Shown here piece by piece: positions 1 to 9,317 of a stretch of 37,477 nucleotides of DNA. The position numbers were made by a program, and so were the translations under genes. The stretch's first letter is position 1, and each line of letters opens with the position of its first letter. Under the pieces are notes generated by a model, which saw only the letters and a list, made by a program, of their open reading frames with translations, had not been told where the DNA came from and ran no database searches. This stretch comes from VAZQ01 sp040510075 (lineage in GTDB: Bacteria > Pseudomonadota > Alphaproteobacteria > Rhizobiales > Xanthobacteraceae), in contig JBEVJT010000182.1 of assembly GCA_040510075.1 (NCBI GenBank), positions 1-37,477 on the forward strand. Reading direction: 5' to 3'.

Positions 1-375
1 CCCGACATGCGCATCTACAAGGAGGAAATTTTTGGCCCGGTACTCTCGGTCGTGCGCGCCAAGGATTATGAGGAAGCGCTGCGGCTTCCCTCGGAGCACG
101 AATACGGCAACGGCGTCGCCATCTTCACCCGCGACGGCGACACGGCGCGCGATTTCACAAGTCGCGTCAACGTGGGCATGGTGGGCGTGAATTTCGCCAT
201 TCCGGTGCCGCTCGCCTATTACACATTCGGCGGCTGGAAGCGTTCCGGCTTCGGCGATCTGAACCAGCACGGGCCCGATGCGGTGCGGTTCTATACGAAA
301 ACCAAGACCGTGACCTCGCGTTGGCCCTCGGGCACCAAGGAAGGCGCCGAGTTCGTTATTCCGACGATGCGATGA
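1..375 (+). CDS. mmsA: Methylmalonate-semialdehyde dehydrogenase (CoA-acylating), C-terminal part
   Basis: The gene runs in from the left edge, so only about the last 124 residues are visible. The reading frame is open from base 1 and ends in TGA. The segment contains EEIFGPVLSVVRA, the conserved phosphate/NAD-site region of aldehyde dehydrogenases, and a tail with FAIPVPLAYYTFGGWKRSGFG and a Gly-Asp-Leu-Asn-Gln-His-Gly stretch. The PVPLAYYTFGGWK wording is typical of the CoA-acylating methylmalonate/malonate-semialdehyde dehydrogenases of valine and inositol breakdown, rather than of ordinary ALDHs. These enzymes make propionyl-CoA or acetyl-CoA in the cytoplasm. The catalytic cysteine lies upstream and cannot be checked. 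The next gene follows in the same direction after 65 bp. A related ALDH with another substrate is possible. Confidence 0.85.
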   Translation, partial: PDMRIYKEEIFGPVLSVVRAKDYEEALRLPSEHEYGNGVAIFTRDGDTARDFTSRVNVGMVGVNFAIPVPLAYYTFGGWKRSGFGDLNQHGPDAVRFYTKTKTVTSRWPSGTKEGAEFVIPTMR

Positions 376-440
376 TGAATGTTGTGCTTATGCGCGGACT
401 TCTTCCGTGACAAGCGCCGCATGAGCCGCGTGGGCGCCGC

Positions 441-1139
441 ATGAAAACCTGTCTGGTGCTGCGCCACGTGGCATTCGAGGATCTCGGCACGCTGGCGGGC
501 AATCTTACAGAACGGGGCTATGCGGCGCGCTATCTGGAGGTCGGGGTCGATGCACTCGACGGCGATGACATTCAAAGCGCCGATCTTCTTGTCGTGCTCG
601 GGGCCCCGATCGGCGTCTATGAGGAACAGGCATATCCTTTCCTGATTGGCGAAACGAAGCTGATCGGCGAACGCCTGCACGAGGCGCGTCCCACCTTGGG
701 CATTTGCCTTGGCGCGCAGCTCATGGCGAAAGCGCTTGGGGCCAAGGTAGCGCCGGGTCCGGTGAAGGAGATCGGAATTACCCCGGTCGATCTCACCCCA
801 GAAGCGCGTGCCACCCCATTGCGCCATGTCGACAACGTGCCAGTGCTGAACTGGCACGGTGACAATCTCGACCTGCCTTCAGGATGCGAAAGATTAGCGT
901 TCACCCGCCACTGCCCGGTACAGGCCTTCAGAAAGGGGCACAATCTCCTCGCTCTGCAGTTTCACCTCGAAGTCGACGGGCGCCGCCTCGAGACCTGGCT
1001 CATCGGCCACACGGTCGAGCTCGGCAAGGCGAACATCGACCCGCGCACAATCCGCAGCGAAATGGGGCGGCACGGTCGCATGCTGCAGCAAACAGCCCAT
1101 CTGGTTTTCGACGAATGGCTCGACGGGCTTGATAAGTGA
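441..1139 (+). CDS. Class I glutamine amidotransferase (GMP-synthase-like)
   Basis: This 232-residue stand-alone class I glutaminase domain releases ammonia from glutamine. The visible triad is Cys89 in GICLGAQLM (nucleophile elbow), and His175 and Glu177 in LQFHLEVD. Its length and the LNWHGD segment near residue 137 match the GMP-synthase-like amidotransferases that have no fused synthetase domain. Its last 11 bp overlap the following amidase gene, so the two are probably translated together. This may mean an amide/amine nitrogen pathway, but the partner or acceptor is not visible. Some members of this family act on gamma-glutamyl compounds instead of serving a synthetase, so glutaminase activity proper is an inference. 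Confidence 0.85.
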   Translation: MKTCLVLRHVAFEDLGTLAGNLTERGYAARYLEVGVDALDGDDIQSADLLVVLGAPIGVYEEQAYPFLIGETKLIGERLHEARPTLGICLGAQLMAKALGAKVAPGPVKEIGITPVDLTPEARATPLRHVDNVPVLNWHGDNLDLPSGCERLAFTRHCPVQAFRKGHNLLALQFHLEVDGRRLETWLIGHTVELGKANIDPRTIRSEMGRHGRMLQQTAHLVFDEWLDGLDK

Positions 1140-2625
1140 GGATCTTGTGACCTGGTCAGCGAAGGACGGCAGTCTCGATTTCGCAACGTTGCGCGACGCA
1201 TACGCGAGCGGCGCCTTAACCCCGCGTGACGTGATCGCCGCCGTCTACGACCGTATTGCAACGCGCGGCGAAGACCACGTGTGGATTCATCTTGTCCCGC
1301 GCGAGGAGGTCCTCGCGGCCTGCGATCGCGTCATGCGTTCAGTGCCTCGCCATGCGCCTCTCTGGGGGCTTCCTTGCGCCATCAAGGACAATATCGATGT
1401 GCCGGGACTGCCTTCCACGAGCGGCTTTGCGCCCTCGCGCCGGGTCGCAGAGACTACCGGGCCGGCGGTGCAACGCCTGCTCGACGCGGGTGCGATCGTC
1501 ATCGGCAAGACCAACATGGACCAGCTTGCCATCGGCCTTGTCGGCGTGCGCAGTCCCTATGGCACGCCGCGCAACGTATTCGATGCGCGCTATATCCCGG
1601 GCGGATCAAGCTCGGGCTCCGCGGTGGCGGTTGGGGCCGGGCTTGTTTCATTTGCACTCGGCAATGATGCGGCGGGTTCCGGGCGCGTGCCGGCCGCTTT
1701 TGCCAATATCGTGGGAATCAAACCCACGCCCGGACTCGTGAGCAACAGTGCGGTGGTGGGCGGCGGCACCGCGCGCACGCTCGAGACTATCTCCGTTCTC
1801 TCATTGACGGTCGCCGACGGCATGGAAGTGCTTCGGCTCATCGCCGGCTACGATCCTGAGGACCTGTTTTCCAAACGCGAGGCGGACAGCTGCGATTTGT
1901 CGCTGCCGCCGCTCCACGGGGCTTTCCGCTTCGGTGTACCCGCGCGCGAGCATCTCGACTTTTGCGGCGACGCGGAGAGTGCGCGGCTGTTCCATGAAGC
2001 GGTTGGCCGCCTGGAGCCGCTCGGCGGCCGGCGCATCGAGGTGGACTTCACCCCTTTCACGACCGCCCAGCGCCTCCTTTATGAAGGCCCGTTCCTCGCC
2101 GAGCGCAATGCGGTCATTGATGAGTTCGTGGGCGCGGACAAGGACAAACTCCATCCGGTCACGCGCTCCATTCTTGGCACGGCCGAGAAGTGGACCGCCG
2201 TGGACACCTTCCGCGCCATTCACCGGCTGGCGGAGCTCAGGCGCGATGCGCGGCGCCTGTTCAAGGTCATGGACGTACTTGTGGTGCCGACCACGCCCAC
2301 GATCTTCAGTATTGCGCAAATCGAAGCCGATCCGATCGACCTCAACGCGCGGCTCGGCTCGTATACGAATTACGCAAATCTGATGGAGCTATGCGGGGTC
2401 GCAGTGCCAAGCGGCTTTCGCAATGATGGCCTTCCCCTCGGCATCACCGTGATCGCACCGCCCTTCCAGGACGCCAGGGCAGCCTCGATTGCCGCCGCCT
2501 TTCAGCGGTCCATCGATTTGGCGCTGGGCGCCACCTCCGCGCGGCTGCCCGATGACATGTCTGCCGGGCAGCGCGCGACGGAAACCACGCGAAGCGCACG
2601 CCAGGCCCGCCAAGCAAGCTCTTAG
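1129..2625 (+). CDS. Amidase-signature hydrolase, allophanate-hydrolase-like
   Basis: This is a 498-residue amidase-signature (Ser-cisSer-Lys) enzyme. The triad is readable: Lys86 in AIKDNID, Ser160 in YIPGGSSSGSAVAV and Ser184 in AAGSGRVPAAF. The GSGRVPAAFANIVGIKPT wording is closest to the amidase domain of allophanate hydrolase (AtzF), and the triad spacing equals the AtzF residues as I remember them (91/165/189). The AtzF C-terminal domain is missing; the tail after about residue 470 is low complexity. It may therefore hydrolyse an allophanate-like or other small amide. The start shown is TTG, overlapping the amidotransferase gene by 11 bp; GTG at 1147 is an alternative. No biotin-dependent urea carboxylase is nearby, which weakens a urea-degradation role. 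Confidence 0.85.
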   Translation: MISEDLVTWSAKDGSLDFATLRDAYASGALTPRDVIAAVYDRIATRGEDHVWIHLVPREEVLAACDRVMRSVPRHAPLWGLPCAIKDNIDVPGLPSTSGFAPSRRVAETTGPAVQRLLDAGAIVIGKTNMDQLAIGLVGVRSPYGTPRNVFDARYIPGGSSSGSAVAVGAGLVSFALGNDAAGSGRVPAAFANIVGIKPTPGLVSNSAVVGGGTARTLETISVLSLTVADGMEVLRLIAGYDPEDLFSKREADSCDLSLPPLHGAFRFGVPAREHLDFCGDAESARLFHEAVGRLEPLGGRRIEVDFTPFTTAQRLLYEGPFLAERNAVIDEFVGADKDKLHPVTRSILGTAEKWTAVDTFRAIHRLAELRRDARRLFKVMDVLVVPTTPTIFSIAQIEADPIDLNARLGSYTNYANLMELCGVAVPSGFRNDGLPLGITVIAPPFQDARAASIAAAFQRSIDLALGATSARLPDDMSAGQRATETTRSARQARQASS

Positions 2626-2652
2626 TGGAAACGAGAGCGATCTTGCCCCTTT

Positions 2653-3744
<1,092 letters not shown>

Positions 3745-3748
3745 CGCG

Positions 3749-4600
3749 TCAGCCCTTCACCGAGCCGGTGAGGCCAGCGACATAGTGCTCGACGAAGAAT
3801 GAATAGATCATCGCCACCGGAATCGAGCCGAGCAGCGCGCCCGCCATCAAAGGTCCCCAGAAGAACACGTCGCCGCGGATCAGCTCCGAGGTGACGCCGA
3901 CCGGAACCGTCTTCTCCTGGGGCGAAGAGAGGAAGACCAATGCATAGATGAACTCGTTCCAGGAGAGCGTGAAGGCAAAGATCCCGGCCGAGAGAATCCC
4001 GGGCACGGCGATCGGAAAGATGATGTAGACCATGGCCTTCCAGCGCGTTGCGCCGTCGATGCGCGCGCATTCCTCCAATTCCTTCGGGATCGCCTTGAAA
4101 TAGCCCATCAGCAGCCAGGTACAGAACGGGATCAGGAAGGTCGGATAGGTGAGAATGAGCGCCCAAGGCGTGTCACCCAGGCGGAAGTTGCGGATGATAT
4201 CCGCGAGCGGAATGAAGAGGAGCGTCTGCGGCACGAGATAAGTGATGAAGATGCCGGTGCCGAGGCTGCCTGCGAACGGGAAATTGAGACGAGACAGCGC
4301 ATAGCCTGCGAGTAGGCCACAGAACAACGATATCAGCGTCGCCGCCACGGAGATGATCAGCGTGTTCAGCATCCAGGTGGTGAAGAGTGTTTCGGTGAGC
4401 AGATATTTGATGTGATCGAGCGTGGGATGGAGCGTCCAGAACGGCGTGTAGTTCGGTGCCATCCACGGCCGGTAAAGCTCGTTGTCCGGGCGGACGGTGG
4501 TCACCATCATCCAGTAGAACGGAAACAGCAGCCCGAACACGAATACTGCGAGGGGGATGTAGAAGAAGACCCAGCGCCGCCACTTCGCTCCTTCCATCAT
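3749..4600 (-). CDS. ABC sugar-type permease, MalG/UgpE-like
   Basis: This 283-residue inner-membrane permease has about six hydrophobic helices and an EAA loop around EECARIDGATRWKAMVYI, the docking site for the ATPase. The N-terminal VFFYIPLAVFVFGLLFPFYW helix and the following MMVTTVRPDNELYRP segment are typical of the MalG/UgpE half of CUT1 importers. It starts 9 bp after the previous permease gene ends and is followed 4 bp later by the ATPase gene. A second Met directly follows the first, so the start is uncertain by one codon. Confidence 0.93.
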   Translation of the reverse strand: MMEGAKWRRWVFFYIPLAVFVFGLLFPFYWMMVTTVRPDNELYRPWMAPNYTPFWTLHPTLDHIKYLLTETLFTTWMLNTLIISVAATLISLFCGLLAGYALSRLNFPFAGSLGTGIFITYLVPQTLLFIPLADIIRNFRLGDTPWALILTYPTFLIPFCTWLLMGYFKAIPKELEECARIDGATRWKAMVYIIFPIAVPGILSAGIFAFTLSWNEFIYALVFLSSPQEKTVPVGVTSELIRGDVFFWGPLMAGALLGSIPVAMIYSFFVEHYVAGLTGSVKG

Positions 4601-4609
4601 GACACGGCC

Positions 4610-5551
4610 CTACAGGGTCTCGACCCGGCGTATGTAGAGAAGCTGGACGATGACGACGATGAGCAGGATGGGGAACATGGCCAGCGAGATCGCGGCTCCC
4701 ACGCTCAACAGGCCCGTGCCGACGCCGATTTGATAGGCATAAGTCGCGAACAGATGTGTGGCATTGGCGGGCCCGCCGCCGGTCAACACGTAGACGAGCT
4801 GGAAGTCCGCAAAGGTCTGGATGATCGAGAACAGCACCACCACCATGGTGACGGGGAGCAACAGGGGCCAGGTCACGTGCCAGAAGCGCTGCCATGCTCG
4901 TGCGCCGTCAATCGCCGCGGCCTCGTGTAGCTCGGGGTTTATGGTCTGCAGCCCGGCAAGCAGGCTGATCGCGTAGAAGGGCACGCCGCGCCAGATGTTC
5001 ACGATGATGATGGAAACCATCGCCAGATCGGGATCGCTCAGCCAGTTGATGCGCCCGTGGATCAGGCCCACGCGATATAGCGACCAGTTGATGACGCTGA
5101 AGGTCGGATCGAACATCCACTTCCAGGCGAACGTCGAGAGCACGGTGGGAATGATGAAAGGCAGCAGAACGAATGCCCGGGTCATCGCCTTGCCGCGGAA
5201 ATGCCGGTTCAGCAACAGCGCGAGCCATAACCCGAGCGCCAGCTTGAAGACGGTGGTTACGCCCGTATAGACGAACGTGTTCCAGACCGCTCTTTGAAAA
5301 ATGGTATCGCTAGCGAGCGCTGCGAAATTGTCCAGCCCGACGAAGATCCCGGGCACTCCGACCTTCGTGTCAGTGACGGAAAGCTCCACGCCTTTGGCGA
5401 ACGGATAGGCAATGAACAAAGCGAGCAGCACCAGCGTGGGAACCATGAGGACGAGCGCGAGCCAACGCTCGTCCTCGAGCAGGCGCGTGACCGGACCCCG
5501 GCGTGGCGCGCGGGCATAAGGACGGGTCAACGGATAGGTGGTAACCGCCAT
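4610..5551 (-). CDS. ABC sugar-type permease, MalF/UgpA-like
   Basis: This is the partner permease, about 313 residues, with an EAA loop in HEAAAIDGARAWQRFWHVT and about six membrane helices. An upstream in-frame GTG at 5575 is possible, but I chose ATG at 5551 because AGGAT lies about 7 bases before it. The GTG would also lie inside a strong hairpin (5572-5595). The short Arg-rich N-terminus before the first helix is usual for this family. The 137-base gap to the binding-protein gene contains a hairpin and a palindromic repeat, which probably make the permease less abundant than the binding protein. Confidence 0.92.
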   Translation of the reverse strand: MAVTTYPLTRPYARAPRRGPVTRLLEDERWLALVLMVPTLVLLALFIAYPFAKGVELSVTDTKVGVPGIFVGLDNFAALASDTIFQRAVWNTFVYTGVTTVFKLALGLWLALLLNRHFRGKAMTRAFVLLPFIIPTVLSTFAWKWMFDPTFSVINWSLYRVGLIHGRINWLSDPDLAMVSIIIVNIWRGVPFYAISLLAGLQTINPELHEAAAIDGARAWQRFWHVTWPLLLPVTMVVVLFSIIQTFADFQLVYVLTGGGPANATHLFATYAYQIGVGTGLLSVGAAISLAMFPILLIVVIVQLLYIRRVETL

Positions 5552-5571
5552 TCGGTATCCTATGGCAAACA

Positions 5572-5595
5572 CCACGGAGCGGTTGCGCTCCGTGG
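5572..5595 (-). promoter_or_regulatory. Perfect hairpin in front of the permease gene
   Basis: The sequence is a perfect 10-bp inverted repeat, CCACGGAGCG and CGCTCCGTGG, separated by a four-base loop. It sits about 20 bases upstream of the chosen permease start, and the ribosome binding site lies between it and that start. No T-run follows on either strand, so it is not a standard terminator. It could stabilise the binding-protein mRNA end or modulate permease translation; this role is inferred from position only. Confidence 0.6.
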
Positions 5596-5599
5596 CGGC

Positions 5600-5671
5600 G
5601 TAGCCCGGATTGAGCGGCAGCGAAATCCGGGTGCGCCTACCCGGATGTCGCTCTGCTCCATCCGGGGCTAC
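5600..5671. repeat. REP-like palindromic repeat
   Basis: This 72-bp near-palindrome has two 33-base arms, GTAGCCCGGATTGAGCG... and its imperfect complement ending in ATCCGGGGCTAC, around a six-base centre (5633-5638). Sequences of the form GTAGCCCGGATGGAGC...ATCCGGG are familiar to me as multicopy extragenic repeats in Bradyrhizobium-like genomes; only this copy is visible here. It lies just after the stop codon of the binding-protein gene, as REP units do between malE and malF in E. coli. Confidence 0.75.
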
Positions 5672-5688
5672 GGCACTACGACCCGTGT

Positions 5689-7017
5689 TCAGGTGCCGTG
5701 AATCCTCCTGAACTCGCCGTCAGCCCACTTCACTGCTTCCTCGGCAGCCATGCCCTGCGCGGCCTTCGCGTACATGTCCGTGACGAGATATTTGCTCAAT
5801 CCTTCGGCCGCCTTGCGGTCGGCGGGCCCCTCATATCCGGGGAAGCGGCCGGCACGCGCCGCCGCCCGGAACGGCAGCATCACCGGATCCTTGTCCCAGA
5901 GCGCATCTTTTTCCCATATGGTCGTCGAGCCGACCGAGTAGCCCTGCTGGGAGTTGAACCACTTCTGATAGACCTCTTTCGATGTCATCCAGCGGAGGAA
6001 GTCCTTCGCGGCTTTCTGGTTCTTGGAATAGCCCATGAGCATGTTCGTCATGGGCAGATGATAGCCGAACTGCCCGGCCGGACCCTTGGGCAGGGGCGAG
6101 TGGGCCATGTCCTGGAACATCGGCTTGCCCTTCTCGTCCAGGTACGTGTCGGGTTTGCCCTTGGCCAGGAGATAGATGGAGGCGCCATTGAGCGTGGCGC
6201 TGATCGTGCCGGAAAGAAAAGCGCGGTTGTTGTTGGTGTCGTCCCAGGCAAGCCCGCCTTCGTCGTGCGCCTCTTTCCAGAAGGCAGTCATGAATTTCAC
6301 AGACTCGACCGTTTCCTTCGAATTGAGCACGACGGTATTGCCGTCCTTCAGGACTTCCTTTCCACCCCACGACCAGAGATACGGGTACGTGAAGGTCGGC
6401 GCATCGCCAAAAGTGTGGCCAAGGGTCTGACCGACGGGACGACCAGCGGCTTTAAGCTTCTTGCCGACTGCACGGTATTCTTCCCAGGTTGCCGGGAAGG
6501 CGTTGGCACCTGCTTCCGCCAGCCATGATTTGCGGTAGACGATCATGGCGCCGAGCACGCACCACGGCACGCCCAGCCACCTCTTGCCGTCATTGGCCAC
6601 CGCCCTCGACTCGTCGTAAAAGCCGCCCTGGGCCTTGCCGATTTCCTCGACGATATCATCCACGTTGGCGAGACTTTCCGCATAAAGCTGCGGCCAGTTG
6701 TTCAAGCCCAGGATTACGTCAGGCCCGGTGCCGGACTGGATGGCCGATGTGGTCCGGGCCTGCAGGTCATTCCCGTTAATGGTCTCGATATTGACTTTGA
6801 TTCCGAGCGCCTTGTCTGCGGCCGGGGCAATTTCCTTTTTTAGAAGCTCGTCGGAAGCGGGCACAAAATCATTCCAGCGCAGCCAGTGCACGGTCGTGCC
6901 CTGGGCATGGGCCGGCGCACGCGAAGCCGCGAGAATTCCGGCAATGCCGCCGGTTTTCGCCGTGAGTGCGCCGGCACCGGAAAGCTGCAACAGCTTTCGT
7001 CGATGTATGCGAGCCAT
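5689..7017 (-). CDS. Extracellular solute-binding protein, family 1, Tat-type signal
   Basis: This is the periplasmic receptor of the importer, about 442 residues. I start it at ATG 7017, preceded by GGGAG, because the next residues form a signal peptide. A twin-arginine-like HRRKLLQLSGAG motif leads into a hydrophobic stretch and an AHA cleavage site before QGTTVHW. Family-1 binding-protein features include GTGPDVILGLNNWPQLYAES near the N-terminus and an FLRWMTSKEVYQKWF helix near the C-terminus. The longer frame up to 7080 adds a charged segment before the signal and is unlikely to be used. The preference for sugars, polyols or other compounds cannot be read from the sequence. It is the first gene of the transporter block and lies behind the lyase, aldolase and reductase genes on the same strand. 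Confidence 0.9.
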   Translation of the reverse strand: MARIHRRKLLQLSGAGALTAKTGGIAGILAASRAPAHAQGTTVHWLRWNDFVPASDELLKKEIAPAADKALGIKVNIETINGNDLQARTTSAIQSGTGPDVILGLNNWPQLYAESLANVDDIVEEIGKAQGGFYDESRAVANDGKRWLGVPWCVLGAMIVYRKSWLAEAGANAFPATWEEYRAVGKKLKAAGRPVGQTLGHTFGDAPTFTYPYLWSWGGKEVLKDGNTVVLNSKETVESVKFMTAFWKEAHDEGGLAWDDTNNNRAFLSGTISATLNGASIYLLAKGKPDTYLDEKGKPMFQDMAHSPLPKGPAGQFGYHLPMTNMLMGYSKNQKAAKDFLRWMTSKEVYQKWFNSQQGYSVGSTTIWEKDALWDKDPVMLPFRAAARAGRFPGYEGPADRKAAEGLSKYLVTDMYAKAAQGMAAEEAVKWADGEFRRIHGT

Positions 7018-7204
7018 GGTCGTTCTCCCTTCGGTAACACGCTCGTTTTCTTGGTTCATGCGAACGGTATCACATTCCATATCGGATACAATGCGCGGGA
7101 GCTTTCATGCGTGCCGCAGTGCCCGACTCGCGCGCGCAATGGGCGCGGTCCGTGATCGATATCAACGCGCGCCAGGCTCGACATTGTTCGACGACTGGTG
7201 GGCC

Positions 7205-8203
7205 TCAGCGAGGTTCGCCGGCAAATCCCTGTCGCAGCTCTGCGAGCCGCCCCAAGGCGGCAGGCGGGAGCGGGCCTTTTTTGACCGCGGCGAGTGCATC
7301 CTCGAATTGCTGAGGCGTCGCCATGCCGACCAGGATGGTGCCGATTGCAGAATGGGAGAGCGCAAACCGCGTGGCGGCTTCGGCCAAACTCGCCGCAAAT
7401 CCCTCCTTTACCAGCGGCATGAAGCGGCGCGCCCGCGCCAGATCGCCCTCGTAGCTTGAGGCCGAGCCGATCGGCGCCGGCGGCGGACTTGCAATCGGGT
7501 GCCGCTCGGCGGATCCGGAGAGCGCGCCCCCGGCGAGCACGCGAATGCCGATCACGCCGACGCCGGCCTGCCTGGTGTTATCGAAAAGACGTGCGTAATC
7601 CTGAGCGGGATAATCCGCCGGCAGCGCAACGGCTGCAGAGGGATTGAGCATGTTGAAGATTACCTGAGCGCTGTTGAATGCGCGCGCGTCGATCACCCGA
7701 TGCAGCGCCGCTGTCTCGCCGACTGCGGTGAGGCCGAGGAAACGCGTCTTCCCTTCCTGGCGCAACCGCTCGAAGACCGGCACGACCTCTCCGAGCACCT
7801 GATGCACGCCGAGTGTTTCCTCACCGCCCGTTTGCGTGATAGCGTTGTGCAGGTGGAAGACGTCCACTGTTTCGCGGCGAAGCCGCGAGAGACTTCCTTC
7901 CAGCGAATTTACGATCGCCTCGGCGATGCGGCCGAAGTCGCCGCTCGGCAGCCGGACCTTGGTGCCGACCACCACGTTCGCCGGTTTCAGCCTTTGTAGG
8001 ATGCGGCCGAGATTGTTTTCCGACTCGCCGTTGCCGTATTGTACTGCGGTATCGAAGTAGTTCACACCCGCAGCGATTGCCCGCGCGATGGTGCCCTCCT
8101 GCTCGCGCGGATCACCCCGCACCATCAGTCCGCCGACCGCGCCGCAGCCGAAGCCGAGCACGGAGAGCTGCATTCCGGTGCGCCCGAATACCCGCGTCTC
8201 CAT
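7205..8203 (-). CDS. Aldo/keto reductase
   Basis: This roughly 332-residue cytoplasmic TIM-barrel oxidoreductase begins METRVFGRTGMQLSVLGFGC. AKR landmarks are VNYFDTAVQYGNGESE (catalytic Asp and Tyr), VVVGTKV (Lys) and VDVFHLHN (His), so the tetrad is complete. The NADP-binding end contains SAIGTILVGMATPQQFEDAL. I start at 8203, with GGAG seven bases upstream, rather than the extended start at 8227. It lies between the class II aldolase and the ABC importer, all on the same strand, so it probably reduces or oxidises a carbonyl intermediate of that pathway. The substrate is unknown. Confidence 0.9.
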   Translation of the reverse strand: METRVFGRTGMQLSVLGFGCGAVGGLMVRGDPREQEGTIARAIAAGVNYFDTAVQYGNGESENNLGRILQRLKPANVVVGTKVRLPSGDFGRIAEAIVNSLEGSLSRLRRETVDVFHLHNAITQTGGEETLGVHQVLGEVVPVFERLRQEGKTRFLGLTAVGETAALHRVIDARAFNSAQVIFNMLNPSAAVALPADYPAQDYARLFDNTRQAGVGVIGIRVLAGGALSGSAERHPIASPPPAPIGSASSYEGDLARARRFMPLVKEGFAASLAEAATRFALSHSAIGTILVGMATPQQFEDALAAVKKGPLPPAALGRLAELRQGFAGEPR

Positions 8204-8245
8204 CCCTGTTTCTCCGTCCGCGCGCACGGACCAGGCAGATCCTGG

Positions 8246-8380
8246 ATGCGACTAATTATTGGCGCACCAGACGCCCTTCATCTATTGAAAGAAGAAGGTT
8301 GTGAGGCGTTCGTGAGTTTCGACCAGAGCTTTGCGAAGACCGCAAGCATGTTAAGCGACGTGAGGGTTCGAACGCCTTGA
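8246..8380 (+). pseudogene. Remnant of a VapC-like PIN-domain toxin gene
   Basis: About 44 codons on the plus strand read GAPDALHLLKEEGCEAFVSF followed by DQSFAKTA and end in TGA. This matches the C-terminal part of PIN-domain ribonucleases (VapC), with the DALHL helix, the cysteine-rich turn and the FD-F-KTA strand-helix. The upstream two thirds of the domain and any antitoxin gene are absent; upstream bases belong to the aldo/keto reductase gene on the other strand. I read it as a leftover piece, not an expressed toxin. The match rests on motif recognition only. Confidence 0.55.
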
Positions 8381-8408
8381 ACACGCATCGTCCGCTCGTA
8401 TCAGTACG

Positions 8409-9191
8409 CTACGACGCGTAATCGGGCTGCTCGCGATCGAGAATGCGTTTGAGCGCCGACAAGTGCCGTTCCGCCGGTCTTGGTCCGTCGTAGAAACGCG
8501 CGCCGCCGATCTCGTTCTGGGTCTTTTTTACCACGGCCTCAGGCAGCTTCTTCAGCGGTTGACCGGTCCACATCGCGTAGATTTGCACCTGCGCAGCGCG
8601 CTCGAGGTAATAGAGCCGGTCGTATGCGTCGGCGACTGATGGACCAACAGTGGTGATGCCGTGGTTCGCCATGAACAGCACCATCTTGTTGCCCAGAACT
8701 CTGGCAAGGCGCGCGCCCTCCTCCGGGTCAAAGGCCGGGCCCGTGTATTCATCGTCGTATGCAATCATGTCCATCAGGCCCACTTCCGTCTGGCCGATCT
8801 CCTTGATGCGGGGATCCTCGAGCCGGGTGAGCGCGCTGGCAAACGGCATATGCGTATGGAAAACGGCCTTGGCCTGCGGCAGCGCCTTGTGAATTGGTGC
8901 GTGAATGCAATAGCAGGACCGCTCGACGTCGCCGGCACCACGCTTGATCTTGCCGTCATCGATGCCGACCTCCATGAACGAGGACGCCTTGACCTCGGAC
9001 CAGTGCATCCCGAAGGGAATCTGATAGTAACGGTCGGGTTTGCCGGGAACCACGTGAGTGAGATGATTGAAGATACCCTCATGGAAACCGTGCGTGACCG
9101 CCAGTCGATGCGCCGCCGCAAGGTCGATGCGCGCTTCCCACTCACCGGCGGTGCATTCATCACGAGTTGTACGTGATACCTGGAATTGCAT
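8409..9191 (-). CDS. Class II aldolase/adducin family protein
   Basis: This 260-residue protein has the metal-binding histidines of class II (fuculose-phosphate-type) aldolases: HTHMP near residue 113, and a later MANHGITTVG. The opening RIDLAAAHRLAVTHGFHEGIFNHLT is the family N-terminus. Members cleave phosphorylated or free sugar acids, decarboxylate, or have no known activity, so the reaction cannot be fixed. The gene lies 126 bp downstream of the lyase gene and upstream of the aldo/keto reductase, on the same strand. These three look like the enzyme part of a catabolic operon served by the ABC importer. The start at 9191 gives an N-terminus of normal length. Confidence 0.88.
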   Translation of the reverse strand: MQFQVSRTTRDECTAGEWEARIDLAAAHRLAVTHGFHEGIFNHLTHVVPGKPDRYYQIPFGMHWSEVKASSFMEVGIDDGKIKRGAGDVERSCYCIHAPIHKALPQAKAVFHTHMPFASALTRLEDPRIKEIGQTEVGLMDMIAYDDEYTGPAFDPEEGARLARVLGNKMVLFMANHGITTVGPSVADAYDRLYYLERAAQVQIYAMWTGQPLKKLPEAVVKKTQNEIGGARFYDGPRPAERHLSALKRILDREQPDYAS

Positions 9192-9317
9192 TGCTGACCT
9201 CCAGCTTAGTCGATTTTTCGTCCGTGATAGGGAGCGCGAGCGACGCGATGAATAGAGTCACCCAGGCCAAAGGGCAATCTAGCACGGTGCGCCTTGTCGT
9301 GGTGGGCCCTTTTGTGT

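Noticed and set aside
5698..6528. 276-codon plus-strand ORF opposite the solute-binding protein
   Set aside because: Antisense shadow; no motif.
7018..7204. Short dyad GTATC...GATAC upstream of the binding-protein gene
   Set aside because: Only five-base arms, likely by chance.
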